A stretch of 64,000 bases of DNA from Shewanella oneidensis MR-1 (GTDB lineage Bacteria; Pseudomonadota; Gammaproteobacteria; Enterobacterales; Shewanellaceae): positions 4,263,029-4,327,028 of the forward strand of contig NC_004347.2 in NCBI RefSeq assembly GCF_000146165.2, in the 5' to 3' direction. The notes under the pieces are model-generated. The model was not told where the DNA came from. It saw only the letters and a list, made by a program, of their open reading frames with translations, and did no database searches. Made by a program: the position numbers and the translations under genes. How positions within the stretch are numbered: position 1 is the stretch's first letter; every line of letters starts with the position of its first letter. Shown one piece after another: positions 1 to 9,810 of this stretch.

Positions 1-100
1 CTATTACCAGCATGCCGACCACGAGTTCGATTAAGGTAAAACCCTGTTGCCGGATTGTATTTTGAGCGGCGTTTGGGGATGTATCTATCGATGTTTTCAT
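1..100 (-). CDS. mshD: MshD minor pilin, N-terminal part (runs off window)
   Basis: Only the first 33 codons are present, starting at the ATG complementary to 98-100; the rest lies beyond base 1. The peptide has a short polar leader, then [15 protein letters not shown], a type IV prepilin signal: the prepilin peptidase would cut after the Gly and N-methylate the Phe, with Glu at +5. It follows mshC by 16 bases on the same strand, the usual order in MSHA loci (mshA-C-D). It is expected to be a minor pseudopilin of the MSHA pilus. The leader, about 20 residues, is longer than those of MshA and MshC. Confidence 0.85.
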   Translation of the reverse strand, partial: MKTSIDTSPNAAQNTIRQQGFTLIELVVGMLVI

Positions 101-116
101 TGAAAACAGCCGAGGA

Positions 117-590
117 TTAATTCGCATAAATATAACCCTCGCTGGAGATGTTAATGACCAGAGTATCATTGGCAATCACTTTAATGCATGAGCCATTACA
201 AGCCAGCGAAGGTCTACCATTAATATCAAAATCAAGATTGAAACTATTTGCGCTATTGCCAGTGAGCACTAACTGTGCACCACCTTGAAAGGCTTGGGTA
301 TATAACGGATTGGGTGCCAGTGCCGCACCTGTGCAACCAGCACTATTACGGCTTGCAAACTGGCTCACCTGATAACCCGTAGTCGAAACCGCAACACGGA
401 AGCATCTGTCAGTATTATTTAACGCTTTTTGCTGAACTTGGCGCAGCTCAGCCATAAATTCATTACGTAGACTAAAGGCACTATAGGAGGACTGGCTAAA
501 TAAGCGCGGCAATACCGTCACCGACAAAATCCCAATCAGGATAATGGTGGTCACAAGTTCGACTAAGGTAAATCCAGCCTGTTTCGCCAT
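117..590 (-). CDS. mshC: MshC minor pilin (type IV prepilin)
   Basis: A small exported pilin of about 157 residues. The N-terminus MAKQAGFTLVELVTTIILIG is a classic type IV prepilin signal, with cleavage after Gly, Glu at +5 and a hydrophobic helix that anchors in the inner membrane before assembly. The remainder is a globular domain with Cys residues that could form the usual pilin disulfide. I chose the ATG at 590; a TTG one codon upstream is also open. No strong Shine-Dalgarno is visible. It lies 184 bases after the mshA stop and beyond the mshA terminator, so it may need its own promoter in the AT-rich 594-730 stretch or depend on readthrough. Confidence 0.85.
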   Translation of the reverse strand: MAKQAGFTLVELVTTIILIGILSVTVLPRLFSQSSYSAFSLRNEFMAELRQVQQKALNNTDRCFRVAVSTTGYQVSQFASRNSAGCTGAALAPNPLYTQAFQGGAQLVLTGNSANSFNLDFDINGRPSLACNGSCIKVIANDTLVINISSEGYIYAN

Positions 591-732
591 CAAAAATTAG
601 CCATTGTTGATATAAGGTTCTAGGTTCAGTTTCTACCAACTTGATTAGTAAGGCAAATATTTCGCACAACCAAGATAAATAATACGTAAATTCAATTTAT
701 TAGAACTAAAAAAATCAATAGATTATCGACCT

Positions 733-762
733 AAAAAAAAGGCCTGCTAGGCAGGCCTTTTT
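733..762 (-). terminator. Rho-independent terminator after mshA
   Basis: Read on the minus strand, an AAGGCCTGC/GCAGGCCTT stem with a very short loop is followed by a run of eight T. It starts 13 bases after the mshA stop. It would stop or attenuate transcription between the abundant major pilin and the minor pilin genes mshC/mshD. Confidence 0.85.
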
Positions 763-774
763 CCGTAATTCAAA

Positions 775-1296
<522 letters not shown>

Positions 1297-1375
1297 CTAC
1301 CCTTTTTTGAGAACCAATTAACTTAAGTAACTTAAAAACAAACTACTTAAAAGATAAACCAAATAAAACATTAAA

Positions 1376-1993
1376 TTAAGGCGTAAATGGTGTTTGAGTG
1401 AAGCTTAATACTTTACCCGTACCTGGATTATAAACCACCCCTTTAGCTCCTGTGGTAGATAAGTCAGGGGCTGGAGAGGGTACACCCGTGGTTTGGTTTA
1501 ACACTAGTGAGGCTACTTGGTGATAAACACATAAATCCAAACCACTCACGGCTGCTCCGGTAATCGAATTAGCACTGCCACCTGCGCCATCAATCACACG
1601 CACTGTATAGCGTTGATTACGCGCATCTTGAGAATACAATACGTTACGCGGTGCACTTTGCAGTACCGTATTAAATACCTGCTGACAGCTTGCATCTGTC
1701 ATGGCTGTAGCATCGGTACCCGATGTCCCCGTGGGATAACCAAAACGTGGGTCGAGGGATACTGAGGTACCGTCTAAGATCACACTGCTATTTTGGCGAC
1801 CGTCGACTTCCCATTGTGAGCGCACAAAACTCACCGCAGTCGATAAACCACCAGCCACACCGTCCACACTGGCATCTTCAGCATCGTCAGTGACATTTAA
1901 AAACCGTGGGATCGCTGTTGCCGCTAACAAACCCAAAATGACGATCACTATGACCAGTTCAATCAATGAAAAACCATTTTGCTTCGTCTTCAT
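1376..1993 (-). CDS. mshB: MshB pilin-like protein
   Basis: A prepilin-like protein of about 205 residues. I start it at the ATG at 1993, giving MKTKQNGFSLIELVIVIVIL with a seven-residue leader. The longer frame adds ten residues, MDFHQDRERL, whose coding bases include a purine-rich AGGGAGAG that works better as the ribosome-binding site of the 1993 start. Gly/Phe cleavage and Glu at +5 are present. The globular part contains paired Cys (DASCQQVF, LDLCVYH). MshB sits between mshF and mshA in the conserved MSHA order and is thought to be a minor pilin. Confidence 0.85.
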   Translation of the reverse strand: MKTKQNGFSLIELVIVIVILGLLAATAIPRFLNVTDDAEDASVDGVAGGLSTAVSFVRSQWEVDGRQNSSVILDGTSVSLDPRFGYPTGTSGTDATAMTDASCQQVFNTVLQSAPRNVLYSQDARNQRYTVRVIDGAGGSANSITGAAVSGLDLCVYHQVASLVLNQTTGVPSPAPDLSTTGAKGVVYNPGTGKVLSFTQTPFTP

Positions 1994-2069
1994 TAGTCTC
2001 TCCCTATCTTGATGAAAGTCCATTCTAACAGCTAAATCAGTTTATAAAAGCCCGTTACTTAACAATCTT

Positions 2070-2564
2070 TTAGGAATTAGTCAAAAAAATGACCCTGCCA
2101 GAGTTTAGTTGGTAACCGATGCTGTCCCCATTTTTTGAGCGATAACGGCAGCTATTATCCTTACTAAAATAGGCACCCATTAAGGTATTTTCCGCTAGCT
2201 CTTGCCCCATAAATTGTTGCCATAGCGCCTGACAACCTTGGTCATCAAGCGTATTTGGCTGCGGCCAGCCCTGTGAATTCATCATCACCAGCGTTTGGTC
2301 ATTTCTGGCACTTTGCTCATTTAATAATTCCCAATCTAGCCGCATTTGTGACGGTTTGCCAAGGGATAACCATTGGGAGCGCACCATGGTTAATACATTT
2401 AAGAAACGTGTATGCTCTAATTCCACAGTACGGGCGGCAAGCTGTGGCATGGTGGAAAAGTACTTAACTCCAATCACGGCTAAGATAATCAAGATCAGGC
2501 AAAGGCTAATTAGTCGCCCGTATACCCGTAATAGATCGCTGTCAGCCTTCTGTTGGCTCTGCAT
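2070..2564 (-). CDS. mshF: MshF, MSHA biogenesis protein
   Basis: A 164-residue protein with a short polar N-terminus and one membrane helix at about residues 15-35 (LISLCLILIILAVIGVKYF), followed by a periplasmic domain with two Cys (QGCQALW, NSCRYR) about 37 residues apart. It resembles a pseudopilin without a canonical prepilin cleavage site. Its position between mshG and mshB, 26 bases after the mshG stop, identifies it as MshF, a poorly characterised assembly factor. The identification depends mostly on synteny. Confidence 0.75.
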   Translation of the reverse strand: MQSQQKADSDLLRVYGRLISLCLILIILAVIGVKYFSTMPQLAARTVELEHTRFLNVLTMVRSQWLSLGKPSQMRLDWELLNEQSARNDQTLVMMNSQGWPQPNTLDDQGCQALWQQFMGQELAENTLMGAYFSKDNSCRYRSKNGDSIGYQLNSGRVIFLTNS

Positions 2565-2590
2565 CTATTTGATCCTGAAAACATAAAGCA

Positions 2591-3811
2591 TTACTTACCA
2601 CCTTTGACCACATTGAGCATATCCCACATGGGCAGATAAATACCCAAGGCTAATATCAATACAATAACGGCCACAATACCAATTAAGATCGGTTCTAATT
2701 TGGCGGTAAGATTTTTAAGGTCATAGTCGACCTCCCCTTCGTAGAAATCGGCAGCATCATTCAATAACTGATCAATCTGCCCGGTTTCTTCTCCTACTGC
2801 GACCATTTGCAACACCAATGGTGTAAATAACTTGCTCTGATTCGATACCCTCAGCATAGATTCGCCGGATTCGATGCCGCGGCGCATACCAACAATCTTG
2901 TCGTGCATATAGGCGTTATCCACCGCATCCGCCACAAGGCTCAGCGCCTGTGTCATCGGCACGCCCGCGCTTAACATCATCGAAAAACTGCGGCAATAAC
3001 GGGCAAGGGTCGAACGCTCAATAATCGAACCCACTGCGGGAATATGTAATTTCCACTTATCCCATTGTTTTTCACCTTTTTCCGTATGGTGCCAATAACG
3101 GATCCCAATGATGGCGCCAAGTAACATCACCAACATCAAAGGCCAATAGTTAACAAATAAGTTAGATGTGCCAATCAGCACCTTGGTCGCCCAAGGCAAA
3201 TCTGCACCGAAACGGGAAAACATTTCGGCAAATTTGGGGATCACCATGATATTTAAGATCACCATCGCCAGGCCAATCGCAATCAATACAAAGATCGGAT
3301 AACGCATCGCGGCCTTAATCCGGCGGCGAGTTTCCTGCTCACGCTCGATATAGCCCGAGAGCTGAATAAAGGCATCCTCCAACTTACCTGTGTTCTCCCC
3401 CACATGCACCATAGAAACAAACAGTGAATCAAACACATCTGGATGTTGGTTCATAGCAGATGACAACGGGCGACCTGCGGTGAGTTGCTCAGAAATATCA
3501 TTAAGCGCATCCTTCATCCGTTGGGAATGCGCGGTTTCAGATAAACCGGCAATGGCCCGCAAAATCGGGATCCCCGAACGCGTGAGTGAATACATTTGCC
3601 GAGTAAAAATTTGTAATTCATCCAAACCGACTTTACTACCAAAGAGCTGCGTCAGTGAAAATGACTTCGCGACCTTTGCCGCTTTAACTTCCAAAGGAAT
3701 AATGCCGCGGGATAACAGCATATCGGCCGCCGCACTTTCGGAGGCGGCATCGAGCTGACCCGTTACGGCTTGACCTTGTCCACTGCGTCCACGGTATTGA
3801 TAAACTGGCAT
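2591..3811 (-). CDS. mshG: MshG, inner-membrane platform protein (PilC/GspF family)
   Basis: A 406-residue polytopic protein with two GspF/PilC domains at about residues 65-190 and 270-395. Marker segments are FTRQMYSLTRSGIPILRAI and the related FSMMLSAGVPMTQALSLV, each followed by VGEETG or VGENTG. Hydrophobic helices lie near residues 170-190, 215-240 and 375-395. GspF-type proteins form the inner-membrane platform coupling the assembly ATPase to pilin extraction. It begins two bases after the mshE stop, so the two are surely cotranscribed. Length is typical of the family. Confidence 0.92.
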   Translation of the reverse strand: MPVYQYRGRSGQGQAVTGQLDAASESAAADMLLSRGIIPLEVKAAKVAKSFSLTQLFGSKVGLDELQIFTRQMYSLTRSGIPILRAIAGLSETAHSQRMKDALNDISEQLTAGRPLSSAMNQHPDVFDSLFVSMVHVGENTGKLEDAFIQLSGYIEREQETRRRIKAAMRYPIFVLIAIGLAMVILNIMVIPKFAEMFSRFGADLPWATKVLIGTSNLFVNYWPLMLVMLLGAIIGIRYWHHTEKGEKQWDKWKLHIPAVGSIIERSTLARYCRSFSMMLSAGVPMTQALSLVADAVDNAYMHDKIVGMRRGIESGESMLRVSNQSKLFTPLVLQMVAVGEETGQIDQLLNDAADFYEGEVDYDLKNLTAKLEPILIGIVAVIVLILALGIYLPMWDMLNVVKGGK

Positions 3812-3813
3812 AA

Positions 3814-5574
3814 TTAGGCCTCGACGCCTTGTTGACTAATAATATCCCGTGAGAGTGGCACTTGAGATTCACTCACATCCTCTACCAGCTTAGCCACCTC
3901 TTCAATGGTCGTCATACCCTCACTTAAATATTGCAATGCCGATTCGGCTAACGGGGTAAAGTTCGGGCTTTGTAGTGCTGCGCAGGCAAAATCCTGCGGA
4001 TTGCCAGTGCGCATGGCATCAATCATTTTTTCATCCAGTTCGAGGATTTCAAAAATACCGATACGGCCACGATAACCACTGCCATTACAGCTCTGACAAC
4101 CCGTACCAATACGGAAATTCGCATGGGTAAAATCTTGACGGCTTACGCTATTTAACCACGCTTTTTCCTGCGCAGTAGGTTGATGTTCTACGCCGCAGTT
4201 ATGGCATACACGGCGCACTAATCGCTGGGCAATAATCACCCTTAAGGCACTTGCGACTAAATAACTGGCAGCGCCCATATCGAGCAAACGCAGCGCGCTG
4301 GTTACCGCATCATTGGTGTGCAAAGTGGATAACACAAAGTGACCCGTAAGTGCGCCCCTCAGGCCAATTTCAACGGTTTCTTGGTCGCGCATCTCCCCGA
4401 CCATGATGATGTCTGGGTCTTGACGTAATGTAGTGCGCAGCACGTTCGAAAAATCAAGTCCAATCTTATGGTTAACTTGAACTTGGTTAATCCTTGGTAA
4501 TTGGTATTCGACCGGATCTTCTACCGTGATAATCTTGCGATCCGCGGTATTGAGCTCACTTAAGATGCCATACAAGGTGGTGGTTTTACCGCTACCCGTA
4601 GGGCCTGTTACCAGTAACATGCCGTGCGGACGTTTAATCTGCTTACGAATACGCGCCAAAATATGCGGCGGCATACCCGTTTCGTTTAAGGTCAGTAGTC
4701 CTGCGGATTGATCGAGCAAACGCATTACCACGGATTCACCGTGGTAAATCGGCATGGTCGACATCCGCACATCAATTTTGTGGCCCTTAATTTCCATATG
4801 GAAACGCCCGTCCTGCGGCAGACGTTTTTCAGAAATATCGAGGCCCGCCATAAGCTTAAGACGCAGAACCAAAGCTGCGGCGATATTAACCTCATTCAGT
4901 ATGGTCTCATGTAACTGACCATCGATCCGCTGACGGATCCGCAGCACCTTTTCCCCAGGTTCGATATGAATATCCGAGGCACGCATTTGCACCGCATCTT
5001 CAAAGATAGACTGGAGCAATTTAACGACAGTGGTTTCATTATCACTGTCGCTCGAAGTTAAGCTTGCCAAATCAAACATTTTATCGGCGGCGTATTCCTC
5101 TTCTAGCTTGCCAGCAATTTGTGCGATCTGGTCGGTGCGGCGATAGAGGTTATCGAAGGCTTGCAGTAACTGCTGCTCAGGCGCGACCGCGACACTGAGC
5201 TTTTTAGGCGCGATGATGGTTTCTAAGTGATCGAGCGCCTGTAAATCTGCAGGGTCGCTCATAGCAACCAGTACACTATCGCCCCTATCTTCTACCGCTA
5301 GGGCACGAAAACGCCTTGCTTGTACTTCAGGGATCAGATTGACCACCTCAGAGGGGATCGAACGTTTACTGATATCGAGTAAGGGCAGGTTGAGTTGCTG
5401 CGACAAAAATTGCAGTAGTTGAGTTTCGGTAATCGAACGCAGATCGATCAATGTTCGGCCGAGTTTATGGCCAGTCTTGCGTTGCTCACCCAAAGCCTGC
5501 TGCAACTGCTCTTCGGTAATAATGGATTCTTGAACTAACAGATCGCCCAAACGCATCTTTAATCTGGGTTTCAT
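3814..5574 (-). CDS. mshE: MshE, pilus assembly ATPase with c-di-GMP-binding N-terminus
   Basis: A 586-residue GspE/PilB-type hexameric ATPase that drives MSHA pilus extension from the cytoplasm. The N-terminal MshEN domain (about residues 8-60) has the pattern RLGDLL...L..AL..Q....KLGRTL that binds c-di-GMP in the Vibrio homologue. The ATPase core has Walker A GPTGSGKTTT, an Asp box around TVEDPVEYQ, Walker B DPDIIMVGEMRD and a His box (STLHTNDA). A zinc-type tetracysteine follows (CHNCG and CQSCNGSG). The start overlaps the mshN stop as ATGA. The c-di-GMP link is family knowledge; the motif itself is visible here. Confidence 0.93.
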   Translation of the reverse strand: MKPRLKMRLGDLLVQESIITEEQLQQALGEQRKTGHKLGRTLIDLRSITETQLLQFLSQQLNLPLLDISKRSIPSEVVNLIPEVQARRFRALAVEDRGDSVLVAMSDPADLQALDHLETIIAPKKLSVAVAPEQQLLQAFDNLYRRTDQIAQIAGKLEEEYAADKMFDLASLTSSDSDNETTVVKLLQSIFEDAVQMRASDIHIEPGEKVLRIRQRIDGQLHETILNEVNIAAALVLRLKLMAGLDISEKRLPQDGRFHMEIKGHKIDVRMSTMPIYHGESVVMRLLDQSAGLLTLNETGMPPHILARIRKQIKRPHGMLLVTGPTGSGKTTTLYGILSELNTADRKIITVEDPVEYQLPRINQVQVNHKIGLDFSNVLRTTLRQDPDIIMVGEMRDQETVEIGLRGALTGHFVLSTLHTNDAVTSALRLLDMGAASYLVASALRVIIAQRLVRRVCHNCGVEHQPTAQEKAWLNSVSRQDFTHANFRIGTGCQSCNGSGYRGRIGIFEILELDEKMIDAMRTGNPQDFACAALQSPNFTPLAESALQYLSEGMTTIEEVAKLVEDVSESQVPLSRDIISQQGVEA

Positions 5575-6860
5575 TGGCTATCTCCTAGTTGTAGTAAGCG
5601 TTGTTCAATAAAAGCCGTGGCCTGAGTTGATAAGCCGGAATAGCTTAATGCTGTGCGGTAGGCTTGGCTGGCTTGAGCGAAATGTTGTTGTGAGTCTAGT
5701 GCATAGGCCAATCCCATCCACAATTTCGCCTGCTGTGGCTCCTGCTGTAATAACTGGCGGTACGCCTGTTCTACTAATGTAAATTGGCCTTGTTTTTGGG
5801 CTAAATCCGTCTGAGCTAACCACTTTTGCCTTGCTAATACATGGCGATCAGGGATTTGTGCAAGACTCGCTAAGGCCAAGTCAGTATCGCCCATTGCGTG
5901 TTGTATCCTTGCTAATAGTAGATAAAATTCATACTCTTGCGGGTACAGTAATCGACCTTGACTGAGCACTTCAGCCGCTTGTGCTAGCTCGCCTTGGCCA
6001 TAATGTAGTGCCGCGAGTTGTTTGCGCGCCTCATGCAAGCTCGGATCTAACTTGAGCGCTTTATCATAGTAGCCCATGGCTTTGAGCAACTGACCTTGTT
6101 TTTCAGCATCGCTCGCCAGTGCCACCTGTTTTTGTGCTAATTGACTCGGTGAAAGCTTTACTTCCTTGACCGCCATTTGACCAGCCGCCTTTGATTGAAC
6201 ACCAGTAAACTCTGCCTGTTCGTTTGCAGTGGCTTTAGCTTGGCTTGGTTCAGGAGCGACTTGCGCTGTTTGATTGGAGACAGTTGCATTTGGCTCCGTT
6301 TGGTGAACTTTAGCGCGATCGATAAGGCGATTAGTATCACTCGCTTGAGCCTGCGCAACATTTGCCGAAGGAAGATTGACCGCAGAAACAGGGGCGGAAG
6401 ACTCTTTAGCCAGCGCAGGCACACTTTGTGAAGTCGCCTCGAGTGTCGCTTTGTCAGTAGGACTTGGCTGGGCAACACTGGTATCAAGCTTATCGCTGGC
6501 TTGAGTGCCCGTCGACTGCTGCGGCTTGGTTTGCACAACTTCAGTCGTTGTCGCGATAGAGGCTGTATTCGTTGTTGCCTCTATGGGCACACTTGATTGG
6601 GACGATGACTCAAGCTGATGAGTTGACGGAGTTGCAACAGTATTCGAAGGAATGATCGTCGTTTGTTGCGACCGGTAACTCGCTTGAAAGGCATACATAG
6701 ATAAGCCTCCCAGTAACAGAGATAGCAAACAAATCGCTAACCATTTACGTGACGAGCTTGTCCGACCCAGATACTGGGCTTGATTCACCGTGATATTACT
6801 CAGCGAATGCCCCTGCTGGCGCTTGTCCAGATCCTGCAGCATCTTGTTGATCACGCTCAT
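5571..6860 (-). CDS. mshN: MshN, TPR protein of MSHA biogenesis
   Basis: About 429 residues. A short cytoplasmic N-terminus (MSVINKMLQDLDKRQQ, a conserved MshN/GspB-like opening) precedes one membrane helix (WLAICLLSLLLGGLSMYAF). Then comes a long Thr/Ser/Gln/Ala-rich linker of some 180 residues and a C-terminal TPR array with units such as AMGYYDKALKLDP. I chose the ATG at 6860, which overlaps the mshM stop as ATGA and has GGGGAG upstream; six extra upstream codons are possible. It probably scaffolds the inner-membrane complex through the periplasm. Confidence 0.87.
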   Translation of the reverse strand: MSVINKMLQDLDKRQQGHSLSNITVNQAQYLGRTSSSRKWLAICLLSLLLGGLSMYAFQASYRSQQTTIIPSNTVATPSTHQLESSSQSSVPIEATTNTASIATTTEVVQTKPQQSTGTQASDKLDTSVAQPSPTDKATLEATSQSVPALAKESSAPVSAVNLPSANVAQAQASDTNRLIDRAKVHQTEPNATVSNQTAQVAPEPSQAKATANEQAEFTGVQSKAAGQMAVKEVKLSPSQLAQKQVALASDAEKQGQLLKAMGYYDKALKLDPSLHEARKQLAALHYGQGELAQAAEVLSQGRLLYPQEYEFYLLLARIQHAMGDTDLALASLAQIPDRHVLARQKWLAQTDLAQKQGQFTLVEQAYRQLLQQEPQQAKLWMGLAYALDSQQHFAQASQAYRTALSYSGLSTQATAFIEQRLLQLGDSQ

Positions 6861-7789
6861 GCGCCATCTCCCCACCACTGCAGGAAATTAGTACCCGATA
6901 GCAGCAATGCCAACATTGCAACAGCAAATACCATAAAGGCGATAGCGAAATAGGTCGACCACTTTTGTACTCTAGTCGGACTGGCATCTTCAGTATCGCA
7001 AATGGCGCCTTTCAAATGGGACATCCGCACCTGCGTTGCACCCTCACCAAAACTTAGCATAAGGGCTTTATGGGCTAATATATTGATCAATCTAGGGATC
7101 CCACGGGATGCCTGAGCGATCTTGCGGGTGATCTTTGGGCTAAACAGCGCTTGCCCCGCATGTCCAGCCACCGCTAACCGGTAACGGATATAGGCATCGG
7201 TTTCATCCCAGGTTAACGGCCGCAGATTGTAACTAAAAGTAATACGTTGTCTTAATTGCCTAAAGGCTTGGCGTTTTAATCTTTCATCCAACTCGGGCTG
7301 ACCAAATAACACCACCTGCAATAACTTACGACTTTCAGTTTCAAGATTAGTGAACAGTCGCAGGGCTTCGAGGCTTTCATCGGGCAACGCCTGCGCTTCA
7401 TCAAGCACTAACACAATGGCATGACCATGGGTACTTAAGGCGAGCAACTGCTGCTGAATAAGCCCAGTCAACTGCTGCTGATCAATTTCGCTGGTATATT
7501 TAAGGCCAAGCTCATTGGCTACCGCCCAGCGCAGCTCCGCGGGAGTTAAATAAGGATTAGGAAGATAGGCACAGTGGAATCCCTGCGGAAGTTCGTTAAT
7601 CAACTTGCGGCAGATTAAGGTTTTACCCGTCCCCACTTCCCCCGTGACTTTAATAAAACCTTCCCCGGTTTGTAGGGCGGTCTGCAGCACTTGCAATGCC
7701 TCTACGTGCGGGGATAACCCGAAAAAAAATCCGGTATTAGGGGTTAACGAAAATGGTGCTTGGCCCAGTCCAAAGTGCTTCAAGTACAT
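6857..7789 (-). CDS. mshM: MshM, AAA ATPase (ExeA-like)
   Basis: A 310-residue ATPase with the ExeA/GspA opening FGLGQAPFSLTPNTGFFF, Walker A GEVGTGKT near residue 50, Walker B VLVLDEAQALP, and an arginine-rich sensor region. It ends in a hydrophobic C-terminal segment (YFAIAFMVFAVAMLALLL) that anchors it in the inner membrane. ExeA-type proteins help insert or assemble the secretin through the cell wall, which fits its place next to mshL. It starts six bases after the mshL stop and its TGA overlaps the mshN ATG. Confidence 0.9.
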   Translation of the reverse strand: MYLKHFGLGQAPFSLTPNTGFFFGLSPHVEALQVLQTALQTGEGFIKVTGEVGTGKTLICRKLINELPQGFHCAYLPNPYLTPAELRWAVANELGLKYTSEIDQQQLTGLIQQQLLALSTHGHAIVLVLDEAQALPDESLEALRLFTNLETESRKLLQVVLFGQPELDERLKRQAFRQLRQRITFSYNLRPLTWDETDAYIRYRLAVAGHAGQALFSPKITRKIAQASRGIPRLINILAHKALMLSFGEGATQVRMSHLKGAICDTEDASPTRVQKWSTYFAIAFMVFAVAMLALLLSGTNFLQWWGDGA

Positions 7790-7795
7790 GAAAAA

Positions 7796-9478
7796 TTACT
7801 TATTTTCTGGATACCAACGGTCGAGCAACGTCTTAGAGCGCTCTAACTCAGTTTTCCAAGTATCATTACCCACCACGGTAGGCTTAAGCATAATAATTAA
7901 CTCGGTTTTCTTTTTCTGCTTGCTACGGTTTTTAAACAGTTCGCCCACGAACGGAATATCACCAAGCAGCGGCACTTGGGACACCACCTCAATATTTTCA
8001 CTCTTCATCAGTCCGCCAATCACCACCACATCGCCAGAGGCCGCGCGGATGACGGTATCAGACTCGCGGATTTCACTTTGTGCCAAAGGTAATTCTAAGG
8101 ATTCATTGCTGACTTTGATGTCCTTCGTTTGTTCTTTTACATCAATAACCGATGGGTGAACATGCAGTAATACGTTGCCGTCTTTATCGATTTGCGGAGT
8201 GACATCCAGCGCGATGCCTGAGAAAAATGGAGTCAATTCCACCTGAGGTGTAGTGACAGGTGTCGTACCAGCAACCGTGGTCGATGAAACATCGGTAACA
8301 AAATACTCATCGGTACCGACTTTAATCACCGCTTTTTGATTGTTAGATGCCGTCACCCTTGGGCTGGATAATACATCCACATCACCTTGGGTATCGAGCA
8401 GGCTTATCATGGTATTAAAATCTGAGCCTTTAATGCTCAACGATGTCACCCCACCCAGTGAGGAGGTGATTTTATCGCTTAAGCCAGTACCCGCTGATGT
8501 CCCAAAATTAATATTGGTGTTGCCTACATGACCCAGCACATTATCCCACTGAATACCCTGCTGATAACCGTCAGAAAGGGTCACTTCGAGGATTTTCGCT
8601 TCGAGGATCACTTGGCGCTGTAAATGGCTCTCGGCCGAACTTAAAAATGCACGCACTTGGCGCAGCTCATTTGGATAAGCACGAATAGTCACTAATCCCG
8701 CCTGCGGAGTCACCACCACTTGGCGGCCGCCGCCCGTGTCACCCACAATGGCGGTTAAGGTTTCTTTTAACTCGCCCCAAAAATCGGTTTTGGTACGCGA
8801 GCGAATAAAGGTGCCATTGGTGCTATCGCTGCTGTTACTGCTAGCATTACTGCCGTTGCTCGAATTGCTATTGCTATTATTTCCACCTGAGTTGCCGTTA
8901 TTCGAGTTACTATTGCCGTTATTGTTATTTGAGTTGTTATTATCGGAAATTCGGCCCGAACTTACCGAGGTTAACGACAGGCCATCACGCTCCATGTATA
9001 AGTAATTTAAAGGGAAAGTCTCAGTACGCATCCCCGCAGGGAATACCCGCAAAATACGTCCTTCACGGCTGACTTCATAACCATAAATATCTTCCACCAC
9101 TTGAATGGCTTCGCTTAGTGTCACCCCTTTTAGCGATAATGAAATAGTGCCCTGCACATCAGGGTGCACCGCCACACTAAAGGGAGTGCCCTGCACGAGA
9201 CTAGGGAAAAACACCCTCGCATCCACATCATGGGCAGAGACATCGATACGACGCTCAGTCTCCATGGGAGCAGTTAAGCCACCCATTAAAGTATTGGCAT
9301 TCAGCTCACGCTGCACCGCATCTGGCATAGTGGCTGGCGGGGGCGGCGTTGGCTGGCTCGCGGTCTGCATCGAGGCGGAAAGCGCTTCTTTTGAAGCCGT
9401 AGGTTGCGGCCTATCCGTTGTTTGGCAAGCCATAAGGCAAAGTGAGAGTAGAGGTGTGAAGTATTTAATGGCTGTCAT
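7796..9478 (-). CDS. mshL: MshL, outer-membrane secretin lipoprotein
   Basis: A 560-residue secretin (PilQ/GspD family). The signal LLSLCLMAC gives a lipobox with lipidated Cys18. An N-terminal STN-like domain (about 85-150) is followed by an N1-type domain and the C-terminal secretin domain with VEVTLSDG, VLSSPRV, the conserved PLLGDIPFVGELFKNRS and a final ELIIMLKPTVV strand. It forms the outer-membrane pore for the MSHA pilus. Residues 179-222 are almost entirely Asn, Ser and Gly, which looks like a repeat-expanded flexible linker. Start ATG at 9478, 14 bases after the mshK stop. Confidence 0.93.
   Translation of the reverse strand: MTAIKYFTPLLSLCLMACQTTDRPQPTASKEALSASMQTASQPTPPPPATMPDAVQRELNANTLMGGLTAPMETERRIDVSAHDVDARVFFPSLVQGTPFSVAVHPDVQGTISLSLKGVTLSEAIQVVEDIYGYEVSREGRILRVFPAGMRTETFPLNYLYMERDGLSLTSVSSGRISDNNNSNNNNGNSNSNNGNSGGNNSNSNSSNGSNASSNSSDSTNGTFIRSRTKTDFWGELKETLTAIVGDTGGGRQVVVTPQAGLVTIRAYPNELRQVRAFLSSAESHLQRQVILEAKILEVTLSDGYQQGIQWDNVLGHVGNTNINFGTSAGTGLSDKITSSLGGVTSLSIKGSDFNTMISLLDTQGDVDVLSSPRVTASNNQKAVIKVGTDEYFVTDVSSTTVAGTTPVTTPQVELTPFFSGIALDVTPQIDKDGNVLLHVHPSVIDVKEQTKDIKVSNESLELPLAQSEIRESDTVIRAASGDVVVIGGLMKSENIEVVSQVPLLGDIPFVGELFKNRSKQKKKTELIIMLKPTVVGNDTWKTELERSKTLLDRWYPENK
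8813..8944 (-). repeat. Asn/Ser/Gly low-complexity linker inside mshL
   Basis: About 44 codons (residues 179-222 of MshL) encode nearly only Asn, Ser and Gly, with imperfect repetition of AAT/AAC and AGC/GGC codons. Such tracts change length by slippage. It lies between the N-terminal domain and the next secretin domain. Confidence 0.85.
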
Positions 9479-9492
9479 CTGAATGTTATTCC

Positions 9493-9810
9493 CTATCTCT
9501 CTATTATTGCTTGAAATACTGCTAATTTCCGTCCGTCAGAAAGTGATACCGACGCGGGAGTAATGCGCACCACTTTGACCCCTTGGATGCTATCACCCAC
9601 GGACACAATTTTATTATTAATCACAGCGTAAGCCGTATTGCCGGAGCTGACGATGCTATTGAGTATTAAGGCTTGATGCTGATTTTGGCTCACTGCGCCT
9701 GCGCCCGAATAGCCTTTGCCGGGCAAAGTAGGATCCCGTAAGCTTTCGGCCGACACTTGTGCTGAAATACCCAGTAATGCAATGAAAATATAAGACTTAT
9801 TGAGCAACAC
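9493..9810 (-). CDS. mshK: MshK, PilP-like periplasmic protein
   Basis: A 105-residue exported protein with signal peptide LLNKSYIFIALLGISAQVSA, followed by LRDPTLPGKGY, the N-terminal segment of PilP/GspC-type homology regions. A compact beta domain comes next (ALILNSIVSSGNTAYAVINNKIVSVGD). PilP-like proteins bridge the inner-membrane PilN/PilO complex to the secretin. It overlaps the mshJ end by 14 bases and precedes mshL by 14 bases. Confidence 0.82.
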   Translation of the reverse strand: MLLNKSYIFIALLGISAQVSAESLRDPTLPGKGYSGAGAVSQNQHQALILNSIVSSGNTAYAVINNKIVSVGDSIQGVKVVRITPASVSLSDGRKLAVFQAIIER

